The notes below the pieces were generated by a model that worked only from the letters and a program-made list of their open reading frames with translations, did no database searches and was not told the DNA's origin. Position numbers and translations under genes: made by a program. From UBA11222 sp049323435 (GTDB lineage Bacteria; Pseudomonadota; Alphaproteobacteria; UBA11222), in contig JBMOMX010000017.1 of NCBI GenBank assembly GCA_049323435.1, positions 75,826-139,825 of the forward strand: a stretch of 64,000 nucleotides of DNA. Direction: 5' to 3'. Every line of letters begins with the position of its first letter. Position 1 is the stretch's first letter. Positions 26,805 to 34,714 of this stretch are shown here, one piece after another.

Positions 26805-28160
26805 ATGCGATACCAAGTCGTCGCAGTTCCGGCTGCGCTTATATCCCTGCTTTTGAACGGCGCTGCCCTGGCGGCGCAAGATAACGATATCCAGGCCATG
26901 AAAGCTGAAATCCAGTCCATGCGGCAATCCTATGAAAGCCGCATTGCGGAACTGGAATCGAAGCTTTCTAAAATTGAAAGTCAGAAACCATCCGCGCCGC
27001 AGGCAGTTTCCGGTTCGCCTGCGCCAGCGGGGAATTCAGGCCGCAACATACATGATAACAGCTTTAATCCTTCCATCGGCGTAATTCTCAATGGCAGGTT
27101 TGGCGGTTATTCCGAAGACAATTCATCCATTACCGGATTTGCCATTGGCGAAGAAGGCGAAAGGGGAAAAGAGGGCTTTGCGGTTGATGAATCTGAACTC
27201 AATTTTTCCTCGAATGTGGATGACAAATTCTATGGCAGCGTCACGGCGGCCATCGTCCGCGAAGGAAACGAGGACAAGATTGAACTGGAAGAAGCCTATA
27301 TCCAGACCCTGCCCGGCATGGGGCTGCGCAACGGCGCGAATGTAAAGGCCGGGCGCGCGCTCTGGACGCTCGGATATCTGAACGAGCAGCATTCGCATAC
27401 TGACGATTTCGCGGACCGTCCCTTGCCTTACCGTGTTTTTCTGAACAATGCGTATAATGATGACGGGGCGGAAGTCTCCTACGTGCTGCCAACGAGCTTT
27501 TATTCGGAGATCGGCGGCGGTGTGTTTCGTGGCGATGATTTCCCGTTTGGCGGCGCAAGCGGCGGCGGCTTTGACGCCTGGTCGGCATTTGCCCGGATCG
27601 GCGGCGATATTGGTGAAAATCAAAGCTGGCGGCTTGGCGGTTATACGCTGTCAGGCGATACGGGCGGGCGCGCCGGAAACGGGGAAAGCGTAAACTTTAC
27701 CGGCGACAGCAATCTATATGCAGCCGATCTGCGCTATGTATGGGCGCCCACCGGCAATCCGCGCGAGCAGGAGGTGACGCTGCAGGGGGAGTATTTCTGG
27801 CGCAGCGAGGATGGCGCCTATGAAGATTTTGCAGCGGCAACCGGCGAAGTGGCGTTCGACGAACATGCGCGCGGCTGGTATGCGCAGAGCGTCTATAAAT
27901 TTTTGCCGCAGTGGCGACTTGGCTATCGCTACAGCAGGCTGAAAACACCGGATGTTCCTGTTGGTTTGCTGACGAGCGCGCTCGATGCAGAAGGATATCG
28001 TCCGGAAGCCCATGCCGTAATGGTTGACTGGACGAACAGCGAGTTCAGCCGGGTGCGCCTGCAATATAATCACGAAGAACTGTCGCGCTCACAGAACGAC
28101 GATCAGATTCTTCTGCAATATATCATGAGCATTGGCGCGCATGGCGCGCATAAATATTGA
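26805..28160 (+). CDS. Outer-membrane porin-like protein with N-terminal coiled coil
   Basis: The product (451 residues from the ATG at 26805, GAGGAG 7 bases upstream) has a signal peptide cleaved near ALAA, a coiled-coil stretch (DIQAMKAEIQSMRQSYESRIAELESKLSKIES, residues about 28-60), a Pro/Ala linker, and then a long domain of alternating strands rich in aromatic and Gly residues, typical of a beta-barrel (YTLSGDTGG, YRYSRLKTPDV, VRLQYNHEEL...LLQYIMSIGAH). N-terminal coiled-coil porins of this layout trimerise in the outer membrane. It ends 12 bases before the znuA-like gene, suggesting a role in metal entry. Confidence 0.8.
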   Translation: MRYQVVAVPAALISLLLNGAALAAQDNDIQAMKAEIQSMRQSYESRIAELESKLSKIESQKPSAPQAVSGSPAPAGNSGRNIHDNSFNPSIGVILNGRFGGYSEDNSSITGFAIGEEGERGKEGFAVDESELNFSSNVDDKFYGSVTAAIVREGNEDKIELEEAYIQTLPGMGLRNGANVKAGRALWTLGYLNEQHSHTDDFADRPLPYRVFLNNAYNDDGAEVSYVLPTSFYSEIGGGVFRGDDFPFGGASGGGFDAWSAFARIGGDIGENQSWRLGGYTLSGDTGGRAGNGESVNFTGDSNLYAADLRYVWAPTGNPREQEVTLQGEYFWRSEDGAYEDFAAATGEVAFDEHARGWYAQSVYKFLPQWRLGYRYSRLKTPDVPVGLLTSALDAEGYRPEAHAVMVDWTNSEFSRVRLQYNHEELSRSQNDDQILLQYIMSIGAHGAHKY

Positions 28161-28171
28161 AGGGGGCTGGC

Positions 28172-29083
28172 ATGAAACACATTCTTCCCCTTGTTAGCTT
28201 TCTGGGGCTGATACTCGCCGCCCCATTCAGTGCGCAGGCCAAAGTTAACCTGTTCGCCTGCGAGCCGGAATGGGCGGCGCTGGCGCGCGAAATTGGCGGT
28301 GATGAAGTGGAAATATTCACCGCCACCACCGCGCGGCGGGACCCGCATTATGTGCGCGCAAAGCCAAGCCTGATCGCGGCGATGCGCAAGGCTGATCTGG
28401 TCGTCTGCACCGGCGCCAGCCTGGAAACCGGCTGGCTGCCGGTCCTGTTACAGAAGTCAGGCAAGGCCAGCATCCAGCCGGGCGGCGTTGGTTTGCTCTA
28501 CGCCGCAGAACTCGTGCGGCTGCTTGATATACCAGACAGGCTTGACCGCGCCGAAGGTGATATTCACCCTGAAGGCAATCCACATATGCATCTTGACCCG
28601 CACAATATTGCACTGGTGGCCGCCGCACTGACTGAACGGCTCAAACTTGTGGATGCGGCCAACGCCAGTTCCTATCAGGCGGGTTTCGACGCTTTTTCGC
28701 AAAAGTGGCGGCAGGCCGTGCAACGCTGGGAAACAGAAGCAGCTGAACTGAAGGGCGTATACGTGGTCGCGCATCACAAATCCTTTGCTTATCTGCTTGA
28801 TTGGCTGGGGATGCGCAAGGCACTGACCCTGGAAGCAAAAGCTGGCATTCCTCCCGCAGCGTCGCATTTGCAATCGCTGTTGCAGACATTGAGGCAAGAT
28901 CCGGCAAGGTTGATTATCCGCACGCCGTATGAGCCGGATGATGCAAGTGAATGGCTGTCGGAAAAGACAGGGACGCCTGCTTTGGTGTTGCCGTTCACCG
29001 TCGGGGGCGACGCCAAAAGCGGTGATCTGTTCGCGCTGTTTGATCGCACCATCAGCCTGCTGAAGAGTGCCAACGGTGTTTGA
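28172..29083 (+). CDS. Periplasmic metal-binding protein of a zinc/manganese ABC transporter (ZnuA/AztC-like)
   Basis: A cluster A-I substrate-binding protein of about 303 residues with a signal peptide (MKHILPLVSFLGLILAAPFSAQA). Likely metal ligands are His in TARRDPHYVRAKPS, His in NPHMHLDPHN and His in VVAHHKSFAYLLDW, plus an acidic residue in TPYEPDDASEWL, matching the three-His plus one-acid zinc site of ZnuA/AztC proteins. The long His-rich loop of E. coli ZnuA is absent. Start chosen at 28172 (GGGGCTGGC upstream) rather than the ATG at 28157, which overlaps the porin stop. Confidence 0.88.
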   Translation: MKHILPLVSFLGLILAAPFSAQAKVNLFACEPEWAALAREIGGDEVEIFTATTARRDPHYVRAKPSLIAAMRKADLVVCTGASLETGWLPVLLQKSGKASIQPGGVGLLYAAELVRLLDIPDRLDRAEGDIHPEGNPHMHLDPHNIALVAAALTERLKLVDAANASSYQAGFDAFSQKWRQAVQRWETEAAELKGVYVVAHHKSFAYLLDWLGMRKALTLEAKAGIPPAASHLQSLLQTLRQDPARLIIRTPYEPDDASEWLSEKTGTPALVLPFTVGGDAKSGDLFALFDRTISLLKSANGV

Positions 29084-29090
29084 CGGCGAT

Positions 29091-29843
29091 ATGGCCGTGA
29101 TTGTGGGGCCGGCATTTGCCGCCGGTCTCATGATTGCGCTGACACATGCGCCGCTTGGCATCGCTGTATTAAAACGCGGCATTATCTTCATTGATCTGGC
29201 GATTGCCCAGATAGCCGGGCTGGGCGCGTTGGCGGCTGGGCTCTGGTGGAGCCAGGCGGAATGGTGGATGGTGCAGGGCGCGGCGCTTTCAAGCGCGTTC
29301 TGCGCCGCTTTTTTCTTTCATGTGATCGAGCGTTTCCTGCCGGAATTTCAGGAAGCAATCATAGGCTGCGGTTTCGTGCTGGCGGCGTCATTGGCAATTT
29401 TACTGCTGGCCGGACACCCGAATGGCGGCGAGGAAATCCAGCACCTGCTTTCCGGCCAGCTATTGTTCGTAACATGGCCTCAGGTTGCGGTGCATGCGCC
29501 TATTTATGCAGCCATTCTGGCGCTGTGGTTTTTGCGGCCGGCAACCCGCAAGGGAATCTGGTTTTATCTGCTGTTCTCAACCGCCGTCACCCTGTCGGTT
29601 CAACTCACCGGGGTGTTTGTGGTGTTTGCCAGCCTGATTGCCCCCGCACTTGGCGCGGTCCGCCACGCAGACAAACTTCGCGAGCTTTGCGCCGCATATG
29701 CGATCGCGCTGATCGGATTATTATCGGGTTTTGGCGCCGCCATCTTGACGGATCTGCCGCTGGGTCCGATTCTCGTGTGCAGTTTGATGCTGTCGGCTGT
29801 ATGCTTTGGGCTGTGGCCAAGCGGGCGGCGATGTGTTTTATAA
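29091..29843 (+). CDS. Metal ABC transporter permease (ABC-3 family, ZnuB-like)
   Basis: A very hydrophobic protein of about 250 residues with some eight predicted membrane segments. ABC-3 family features include THAPLGIAVLKRGIIFIDLAIAQIAGLGALAAG near the N-terminus and VQLTGVFVVFASLIAPALGAV in the second half. It would form the channel for the upstream binding protein. An in-frame GTG at 29067 overlaps the binding-protein gene; I prefer the ATG at 29091. No gene for the ATP-binding subunit follows: the next gene is an acyl-CoA dehydrogenase. Confidence 0.88.
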   Translation: MAVIVGPAFAAGLMIALTHAPLGIAVLKRGIIFIDLAIAQIAGLGALAAGLWWSQAEWWMVQGAALSSAFCAAFFFHVIERFLPEFQEAIIGCGFVLAASLAILLLAGHPNGGEEIQHLLSGQLLFVTWPQVAVHAPIYAAILALWFLRPATRKGIWFYLLFSTAVTLSVQLTGVFVVFASLIAPALGAVRHADKLRELCAAYAIALIGLLSGFGAAILTDLPLGPILVCSLMLSAVCFGLWPSGRRCVL

Positions 29844-29897
29844 TTGTGATCAGGGGGCGCTATTCAGGTGAAGTTTCAGCCAGAGATGGTTTCACCG

Positions 29898-29930
29898 TTG
29901 TATTTGGACGCAAACTGGGGTCGAATAAAT
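29898..29930 (+). repeat. 33-bp direct repeat, copy 1 (upstream of acyl-CoA dehydrogenase)
   Basis: The stretch starts TTGTATTT and ends CAAACTGGGGTCGAATAAAT. It matches 55628-55660 at 30 of 33 positions; the differences are three adjacent bases at 29906-29908 (GGA against CCC). Both copies end 24-32 bases before a start codon on the same strand. TTGTAT and TCGAAT are 17 bases apart and could be a -35/-10 pair, so this may be a shared promoter or operator; a mobile origin is also possible. Confidence 0.7.
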
Positions 29931-29953
29931 AAAAATCATTGAGGAACGCAAAA

Positions 29954-31033
29954 ATGAGTGAAATCAGCACAATGCTGGGCGATACGGTGAATCGCCTTTT
30001 GGGTGATCTGGTAACGGCGGAGCTGCTGACGGCGGCGGAAGACGGCGTGTGGCCGGCGGCGCTGTGGAAAGCGGTCGAGGAGGCGGGGCTGACCCTGCTG
30101 CTGGTGTCGGAGGCGCGCGGCGGCGTGGGCTGTTCGTGGCTGGATGCGCGCCTGGTGCTGCATGGCGCCGGGCAATATGCCGCACCCATTCCGCTCGCCG
30201 AAACCATTCTGGCGGGATGGCTGCTGGACCGGGCCGGGATCGAGCCGCCGGCGGGGCCGATGAGTGTGGCCGCTGCCGCAGCCGGCGCGCCGCTGCATCT
30301 CTATCGTGATGCCGATGGCTGGCGGCTGGATGGGCTGTGCCCGCGTGTGCCCTGGGGCGGCAGCGTGGGGCATGTGGTGGCTGTGGCGCTGGCCGAGGGC
30401 GCGGTGCGTGTGGCGCTGGTGGCAAACGGCGATTATCAGGTCACGCCGGAAAAAAATATGGCGCGCGAGCCGCGCGACACGCTGCGCTTTGAAAATGCGC
30501 CGGTGGCGGCGTGCGATGCGGCTGCGGGTCTGCCGGAAAATGCGGTGGAACTGTATGGCGCGCTGATCCGCTCGGTGCAGATCGGCGGCGCGCTGGAACG
30601 CGCATTACAGGAATCGGTGAAATACGCCAATGACCGGGTGCAGTTCGGCAAACCCATCGGCAAATTTCAGGCGGTGCAGCAAAGCCTGGCGCAACTGGCC
30701 GACGAAGTGGCGGCCTGCGGCGCGGCGGGAACGGCGGCCTGCGCGGCGGTCGACAAATCGCTGCGTTCCAATAACAGCGCGGATGTCTGGCTGCGCATTG
30801 CTGCCGCCAAGGCGCGGGCGGGCGAGGGCGCGGGCAAGGGCGCCAGCATCGCGCATCAGGCGCATGGCGCGTTCGGCTTCACCTATGAACATGTGCTGCA
30901 TTTCGCCACCCGGCGGCTATGGTCCTGGCGCGCGGAGTTTGGCACCGGCGACGCCTGGGCGCAGGAACTGGGCAGCCGCATCGTGGAAATCGGCGCGGAC
31001 AATCTGTGGGAAACCCTGACCGCGACGGATTGA
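29954..31033 (+). CDS. Acyl-CoA dehydrogenase, small-subunit type
   Basis: The product is 359 residues (ATG at 29954, GAGG 10 bases upstream). N-terminal helices AVEEAGLTLLLVSEARGGVGCSWLDARLVLHGAGQYAAPIPLAET are followed by a degenerate beta-domain and the clear C-terminal helical domain: ALERALQESVKYANDRVQFGKPIGKFQAVQQSLAQLAD, then HQAHGAFGFTYEHVLHFATRRLWSWRAEFG. Such short forms pair with large-type subunits to make heteromeric dehydrogenases (PimC/PimD and ChsE4/ChsE5 are examples). The likely partner is at 25191, separated by the zinc cluster. Confidence 0.87.
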   Translation: MSEISTMLGDTVNRLLGDLVTAELLTAAEDGVWPAALWKAVEEAGLTLLLVSEARGGVGCSWLDARLVLHGAGQYAAPIPLAETILAGWLLDRAGIEPPAGPMSVAAAAAGAPLHLYRDADGWRLDGLCPRVPWGGSVGHVVAVALAEGAVRVALVANGDYQVTPEKNMAREPRDTLRFENAPVAACDAAAGLPENAVELYGALIRSVQIGGALERALQESVKYANDRVQFGKPIGKFQAVQQSLAQLADEVAACGAAGTAACAAVDKSLRSNNSADVWLRIAAAKARAGEGAGKGASIAHQAHGAFGFTYEHVLHFATRRLWSWRAEFGTGDAWAQELGSRIVEIGADNLWETLTATD

Positions 31034-31036
31034 AGA

Positions 31037-32020
31037 CTATGGCTGCTTACGGTGCGGGCCATCGCCGATGACGGCGCTGATGCGTGTGGAAAGCTGTGTG
31101 CGCAAATCGTCCGGCGTATTCCAGACTATATGAGGAAACTGCCGCGTATCAAAGTGGAGGTGGTCCATGCTGTCTTTGCGGCAGGTAAATATCACCGGAA
31201 TGTTGAGGCCATGCGCAAACCCGGCCTCGTAATAAACCCCTCCACGATTGCCTTTTTCGCCTTCTGTAAAGTCGGCGACTATGAAACGAGAGCGCCTGAT
31301 TTCGGCGATGATCTCATCATCTATTTTGTTCAGATGTTCCTTATTATCTATTCGCAACGATGTATATCCGGCATCTTTTATTCCCGGTTCTATCCCGTCG
31401 ATATATGCGCTTTTCATCGTGTCATCGAACCACATGGCGACAAAGCCCTGCGATGATTCTTTGTTTGCTGCTTCAAGTTTGGCGAGGCGGGCATAGCCTG
31501 CAACAGTCAGAAATGTTTTTGCATAGCCGCCGTTGATTTTGATCCAGTCTTGTTGAATCAAATATTCCAACAAAAACAGCAGCTCGCCTTTTGGGTCCGG
31601 TTGGATGCATTCGGACCAGGCCAGCATATTCAAAATAATCCAATGGTCTGGTGCAGCAAGGGGAATATCTATTGTGTTCCCTACCACAGGGGACTTCGTT
31701 TTAAGATATTTAAGCAACCGGTCAGCGCGGTCATGCACGGGCAGGGGCCGATGCCGGCTAAACTCTTCTGCTCTCTCTCGCGTTATCTCCGGGCCTGGGT
31801 GACCCGGCTGCTGTTGATCCACTACCCAAGATGACAGCCGCGCCTTTATTTGTTCTGCATCTGCGCGCATCTTTAAGAAATTTAGCGCCTGTTCTGTGAT
31901 GATATAATTTCCCCCAGCGCGGTGCGAAGCTGTCACCTCATAGCGCAAGCCATCTGGTGAGTTGCCTGCTTGTCTGACATTTGCAGGCGTTCCCCAGATC
32001 GGGCATGTGTCTGCGGTCAT
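31037..32020 (-). CDS. Predicted nucleoside 2-deoxyribosyltransferase/TIR-like effector protein
   Basis: The protein is 327 residues from the ATG at 32020. It starts with a short CPIWGTPA segment (probably a decayed zinc-knuckle, CPxC expected), a helical middle (residues about 40-210, DHWIILNMLAWSE, ELLFLLEYLIQQDWIKI), and a C-terminal domain from GFVAMWFDDTMKSAYIDGIEPGI through IDDEIIAEIRRSRFIVADFTEGEKGNRGGVYYEAGFAHGLNIPVIFTC. The VADF and GGVYYEAGFA motifs, with Glu at residue 265, match the Rossmann-like nucleoside deoxyribosyltransferase/TIR fold that cleaves N-glycosidic bonds of nucleotides or NAD. It follows higBA on the same strand, 70 bases downstream. Role in phage defence is inferred from fold and context. 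Confidence 0.75.
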   Translation of the reverse strand: MTADTCPIWGTPANVRQAGNSPDGLRYEVTASHRAGGNYIITEQALNFLKMRADAEQIKARLSSWVVDQQQPGHPGPEITRERAEEFSRHRPLPVHDRADRLLKYLKTKSPVVGNTIDIPLAAPDHWIILNMLAWSECIQPDPKGELLFLLEYLIQQDWIKINGGYAKTFLTVAGYARLAKLEAANKESSQGFVAMWFDDTMKSAYIDGIEPGIKDAGYTSLRIDNKEHLNKIDDEIIAEIRRSRFIVADFTEGEKGNRGGVYYEAGFAHGLNIPVIFTCRKDSMDHLHFDTRQFPHIVWNTPDDLRTQLSTRISAVIGDGPHRKQP

Positions 32021-32032
32021 TCCTCCACCTCC
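32021..32032 (-). promoter_or_regulatory. Ribosome binding site fixing the effector gene start
   Basis: Read on the minus strand, GGAGGTGGAGGA lies directly upstream of the ATG at 32020. This double Shine-Dalgarno sequence favours that start over an in-frame ATG 48 bases further upstream at 32068, and removes the non-conserved MTMHLLRGDNFIGGGG extension. Confidence 0.7.
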
Positions 32033-32090
32033 AATAAAGTTGTCACCCCGCAACAAGTGCATGGTCACAAGTGGGCGTCTTTGCAGCCAT

Positions 32091-32387
32091 CTACTCCGCT
32101 GCGGCCCGCGTCAGTCGTGTGATCTTGATGCGATCCGCATGTTTCATCGCCTCGGCAAGGTCGAAGGCAACCTGTAGCCGCAGCCATGTTTCGGCGCCGC
32201 CGCCAAAGGCTTTGTCGAGCCGGATCGCCATTTGCGGGGAAATGCCCGCGCGGCAATTCACCAGATCGGAAAGCTGTTTGCGGCTGACCTTTAGCGATTT
32301 CGCAGCTTCCGTCACATTCAAGCCGAGTGGCTCAAGGCAATCATGACGTATAGACAGCCCGGGATGCGGTGGATTTTTCATCGGCAT
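32091..32387 (-). CDS. higA: Antitoxin HigA (XRE-family regulator)
   Basis: The 98-residue protein is a HigA-type antitoxin. The helix-turn-helix is TEAAKSLKVSRKQLSDLVNCRAGISPQMAIRLDKAFGGGAETWLRLQ, preceded by the family N-terminus PPHPGLSIRHDCLEPLGLNV. It binds and neutralises HigB and represses the operon. It begins 12 bases after the higB stop with AGGAG as ribosome site. Toxin-first gene order is characteristic of higBA. Confidence 0.92.
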   Translation of the reverse strand: MPMKNPPHPGLSIRHDCLEPLGLNVTEAAKSLKVSRKQLSDLVNCRAGISPQMAIRLDKAFGGGAETWLRLQVAFDLAEAMKHADRIKITRLTRAAAE

Positions 32388-32399
32388 GAAGCAATGCTC

Positions 32400-32678
32400 C
32401 TAATGATAATCAATCAGATCAACCTCGCGGGCGTGACCGCCTTCAAATCGAAAAATGATACGCCAATTGCTGGACACGGTGACGGACCAGAAGCCCGCAA
32501 AGTTCCCTTTCAGAGGGTGCAGCCTGAAACCGGGCAGGTCCATATGGCTTATATCTGTTGCTTCATCCAGGCGCGCCAGGATGCGTTCACACTTATCCGC
32601 ATAGTCCGCCAGCAGCTTCCGCCGGTCAGCTTTCTCAAACAGTAATTTGAGGCCTTTGTGGCGAAAGCTAAGGATCAT
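32400..32678 (-). CDS. higB: Toxin HigB (RelE-superfamily mRNA interferase)
   Basis: The 92-residue product starts MILSFRHKGLKLLFEKADRR and contains ERILARLDEATDISHMDLPGFRLHPLKGNFAGFWSVTVSSNWRIIFRFE and ends VDLIDYH, the standard HigB/RelE-type sequence for a ribosome-dependent mRNA endonuclease. The conserved C-terminal WRIIF-x-F and terminal His are present, so the toxin looks intact. Translation starts inside one arm of the upstream inverted repeat. Confidence 0.92.
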   Translation of the reverse strand: MILSFRHKGLKLLFEKADRRKLLADYADKCERILARLDEATDISHMDLPGFRLHPLKGNFAGFWSVTVSSNWRIIFRFEGGHAREVDLIDYH

Positions 32679-32709
32679 ATGATAAGTGTAACCTATCTCC
32701 TATCATATG
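32676..32709 (-). promoter_or_regulatory. Probable HigA operator / higBA promoter region (inverted repeat)
   Basis: CATATGATA at 32676-32684 and TATCATATG at 32701-32709 are perfect inverse complements of 9 bases separated by 16 bases. One arm covers the higB start codon. Antitoxins of this family bind palindromes at their own promoter, so this is the likely autoregulatory site. The Shine-Dalgarno AGGAG for higB lies between the arms. Confidence 0.7.
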
Positions 32710-32726
32710 TCAATCTGTGGATGCCC

Positions 32727-34619
32727 CTACTCCGCCGCCGCCTTGTTGCCGGGCGTGGGGGTGCGGGCGCGCTCGACCTGGGTTACGTCGCGCACCGCGC
32801 CGCGCGAGGCGCTGGTGGTCATCGCGGCATAGGCGCGCAGCGCCTGGCTGACCTTGCGGGGGCGCGCCTTTTCGGGCGCCCAGCCATTGGGGCTGGCGTC
32901 CATTTTGGCGCGGCGTTGCGACAGTTCCGCATTGCTCACGGCCAGATGGATGCTGCGGTTGGGAATGTCAAACTCCACAATGTCTCCCGGCTGTATCAGG
33001 CCGATCGCGCCGCCCTCGGCCGCCTCCGGCGAGACATGGCCGATGGAAAGCCCCGAGGTGCCGCCCGAAAAGCGCCCGTCGGTCAGCAGCGCGCAGGCCT
33101 TGCCCAGCCCCTTGGCTTTCAGATAGCTGGTCGGATACAGCATTTCCTGCATTCCCGGCCCGCCCTTCGGCCCTTCATAGCGGATCACCACCACATCGCC
33201 GGGCTTGATCACGCCGGTGAGGATTTTGCTGCACGCCTCGTCCTGGCTTTCACAGATCACGGCGGGACCGGAAAATTTCAGAATTTCCTTGTCCACACCA
33301 GCGGTTTTGACGATGCAGCCTTCGGTGGCGATATTGCCATACAGCACCGCCAGCCCGCCATCCTGGCTATAGGCATTGTCGATGGAACGTATACAGCCGC
33401 CCGCGCGGTCCGTGTCCAGCGTGGCGTAGCGGCGGTTCTGGCTGAATGCCTCGGTGGTGCGCACACCGCCCGGCGCCGCGCGATAGAAGGTGTGCACGGA
33501 TTCATCCTTGGTGCGCAGCACATCCCATTTGTCCAGCGCCTCGCCCATTGTTCTGGTATGCACGGTGGGCACATCGCGGTGAATGCGCCCGCTGCGGTCC
33601 AGCTCGCCCAGAATGGCCATGATGCCACCCGCGCGATGCACATCCTCCATGTGATATTCAGGCGTCGAGGGCGCGACCTTGCAGATATGCGGCGTCACGC
33701 GTGACAGCCGGTCGATGTCCTTCATGGTGAAATCAATACCGCCCTCATTGGCGATAGCGAGCAGATGCAGCACCGTATTGGTCGAACCGCCCATGGCGAT
33801 GTCAATCGTCATGGCGTTCTCAAAGCTTTTGAAACCGGCGATGTTGCGCGGCAGGGCGGTTTCGTCATTGTCCTGATAATAGCGCTTGCACAGCTCCACC
33901 GCCGTGCGTCCCGCGCGCAGGAACAGTTCGCGCCGGTCGGCATGAGTCGCCAGCACGCTGCCATTGCCGGGCAACGCCAGGCCCAATGCCTCGGCCAGGC
34001 AATTCATCGAATTGGCGGTGAACATGCCCGAGCATGAGCCGCAGGTCGGGCAGGCGGAACGTTCATATTTGCCGACCATTTCGTCGGAAACGGAATCGTC
34101 GGCGGCGCTGATCATCGGGTCGATCAGATCGACCATTTTGGTGGAACCGTCATCCATGATGACCTTGCCCGCCTCCATCGGCCCGCCGGAAACAAACACA
34201 GCGGGAATGTTCAGCCGCATCGCCGCCATCAACATGCCGGGTGTGATCTTGTCGCAATTGGAAATGCACACCAGCGCGTCCGCGCAATGGCCATTGACCA
34301 TATATTCCACCGCATCGGCGATGACCTCGCGCGACGGCAGCGAATACAGCATCCCGTCATGACCCATGGCGATGCCGTCATCCACGGCGATGGTGTTGAA
34401 TTCCTTGGCCACGCCGCCCGCAGCCTCGATCTCGCGCGCCACCATCTGGCCAAGGTCCTTGAGGTGTACATGGCCCGGCACAAACTGGGTGAAACTGTTG
34501 GCGATGGCGATGATCGGTTTGCCGAAATCGCTGTCGGTCATGCCGGTGGCGCGCCACAGGGCCCGCGCGCCCGCCATGTTGCGCCCATGGGTGGAGGTCT
34601 TTGAACGATAGGCTGGCAT
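32727..34619 (-). CDS. ilvD: Dihydroxy-acid dehydratase
   Basis: IlvD dehydrates 2,3-dihydroxy-3-methyl acids in valine, leucine and isoleucine synthesis and uses an iron-sulfur cluster. The 630-residue protein has YRSKTSTHGRNMAGARALWRATGM at the N-terminus, the signatures CISNCDKITPGMLMAAMRL and CPTCGSCSGMFTANSMNCL (cluster cysteines), and TDGRFSGGTSGLSIGHVSPEAAEGG near the C-terminus. Length fits the [4Fe-4S]-type E. coli enzyme. The gene stands alone, with its end 18 bases from the higBA operator. Confidence 0.97.
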   Translation of the reverse strand: MPAYRSKTSTHGRNMAGARALWRATGMTDSDFGKPIIAIANSFTQFVPGHVHLKDLGQMVAREIEAAGGVAKEFNTIAVDDGIAMGHDGMLYSLPSREVIADAVEYMVNGHCADALVCISNCDKITPGMLMAAMRLNIPAVFVSGGPMEAGKVIMDDGSTKMVDLIDPMISAADDSVSDEMVGKYERSACPTCGSCSGMFTANSMNCLAEALGLALPGNGSVLATHADRRELFLRAGRTAVELCKRYYQDNDETALPRNIAGFKSFENAMTIDIAMGGSTNTVLHLLAIANEGGIDFTMKDIDRLSRVTPHICKVAPSTPEYHMEDVHRAGGIMAILGELDRSGRIHRDVPTVHTRTMGEALDKWDVLRTKDESVHTFYRAAPGGVRTTEAFSQNRRYATLDTDRAGGCIRSIDNAYSQDGGLAVLYGNIATEGCIVKTAGVDKEILKFSGPAVICESQDEACSKILTGVIKPGDVVVIRYEGPKGGPGMQEMLYPTSYLKAKGLGKACALLTDGRFSGGTSGLSIGHVSPEAAEGGAIGLIQPGDIVEFDIPNRSIHLAVSNAELSQRRAKMDASPNGWAPEKARPRKVSQALRAYAAMTTSASRGAVRDVTQVERARTPTPGNKAAAE

Positions 34620-34714
34620 GGCTTTTCCCTTTCAAGATGATTGAGCAGGATCATATACCGGGATCGGGTTTGGGTGAAGTATCCTCATGGCCAAATTAAA
34701 GGACCGAATCAAAT

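Noticed and set aside
31037..32709. Retron, CBASS or Thoeris system around the NDT/TIR-like gene
   Set aside because: No reverse transcriptase, cyclase or partner TIR/SIR2 gene lies beside it; the only neighbours are higBA and housekeeping genes.
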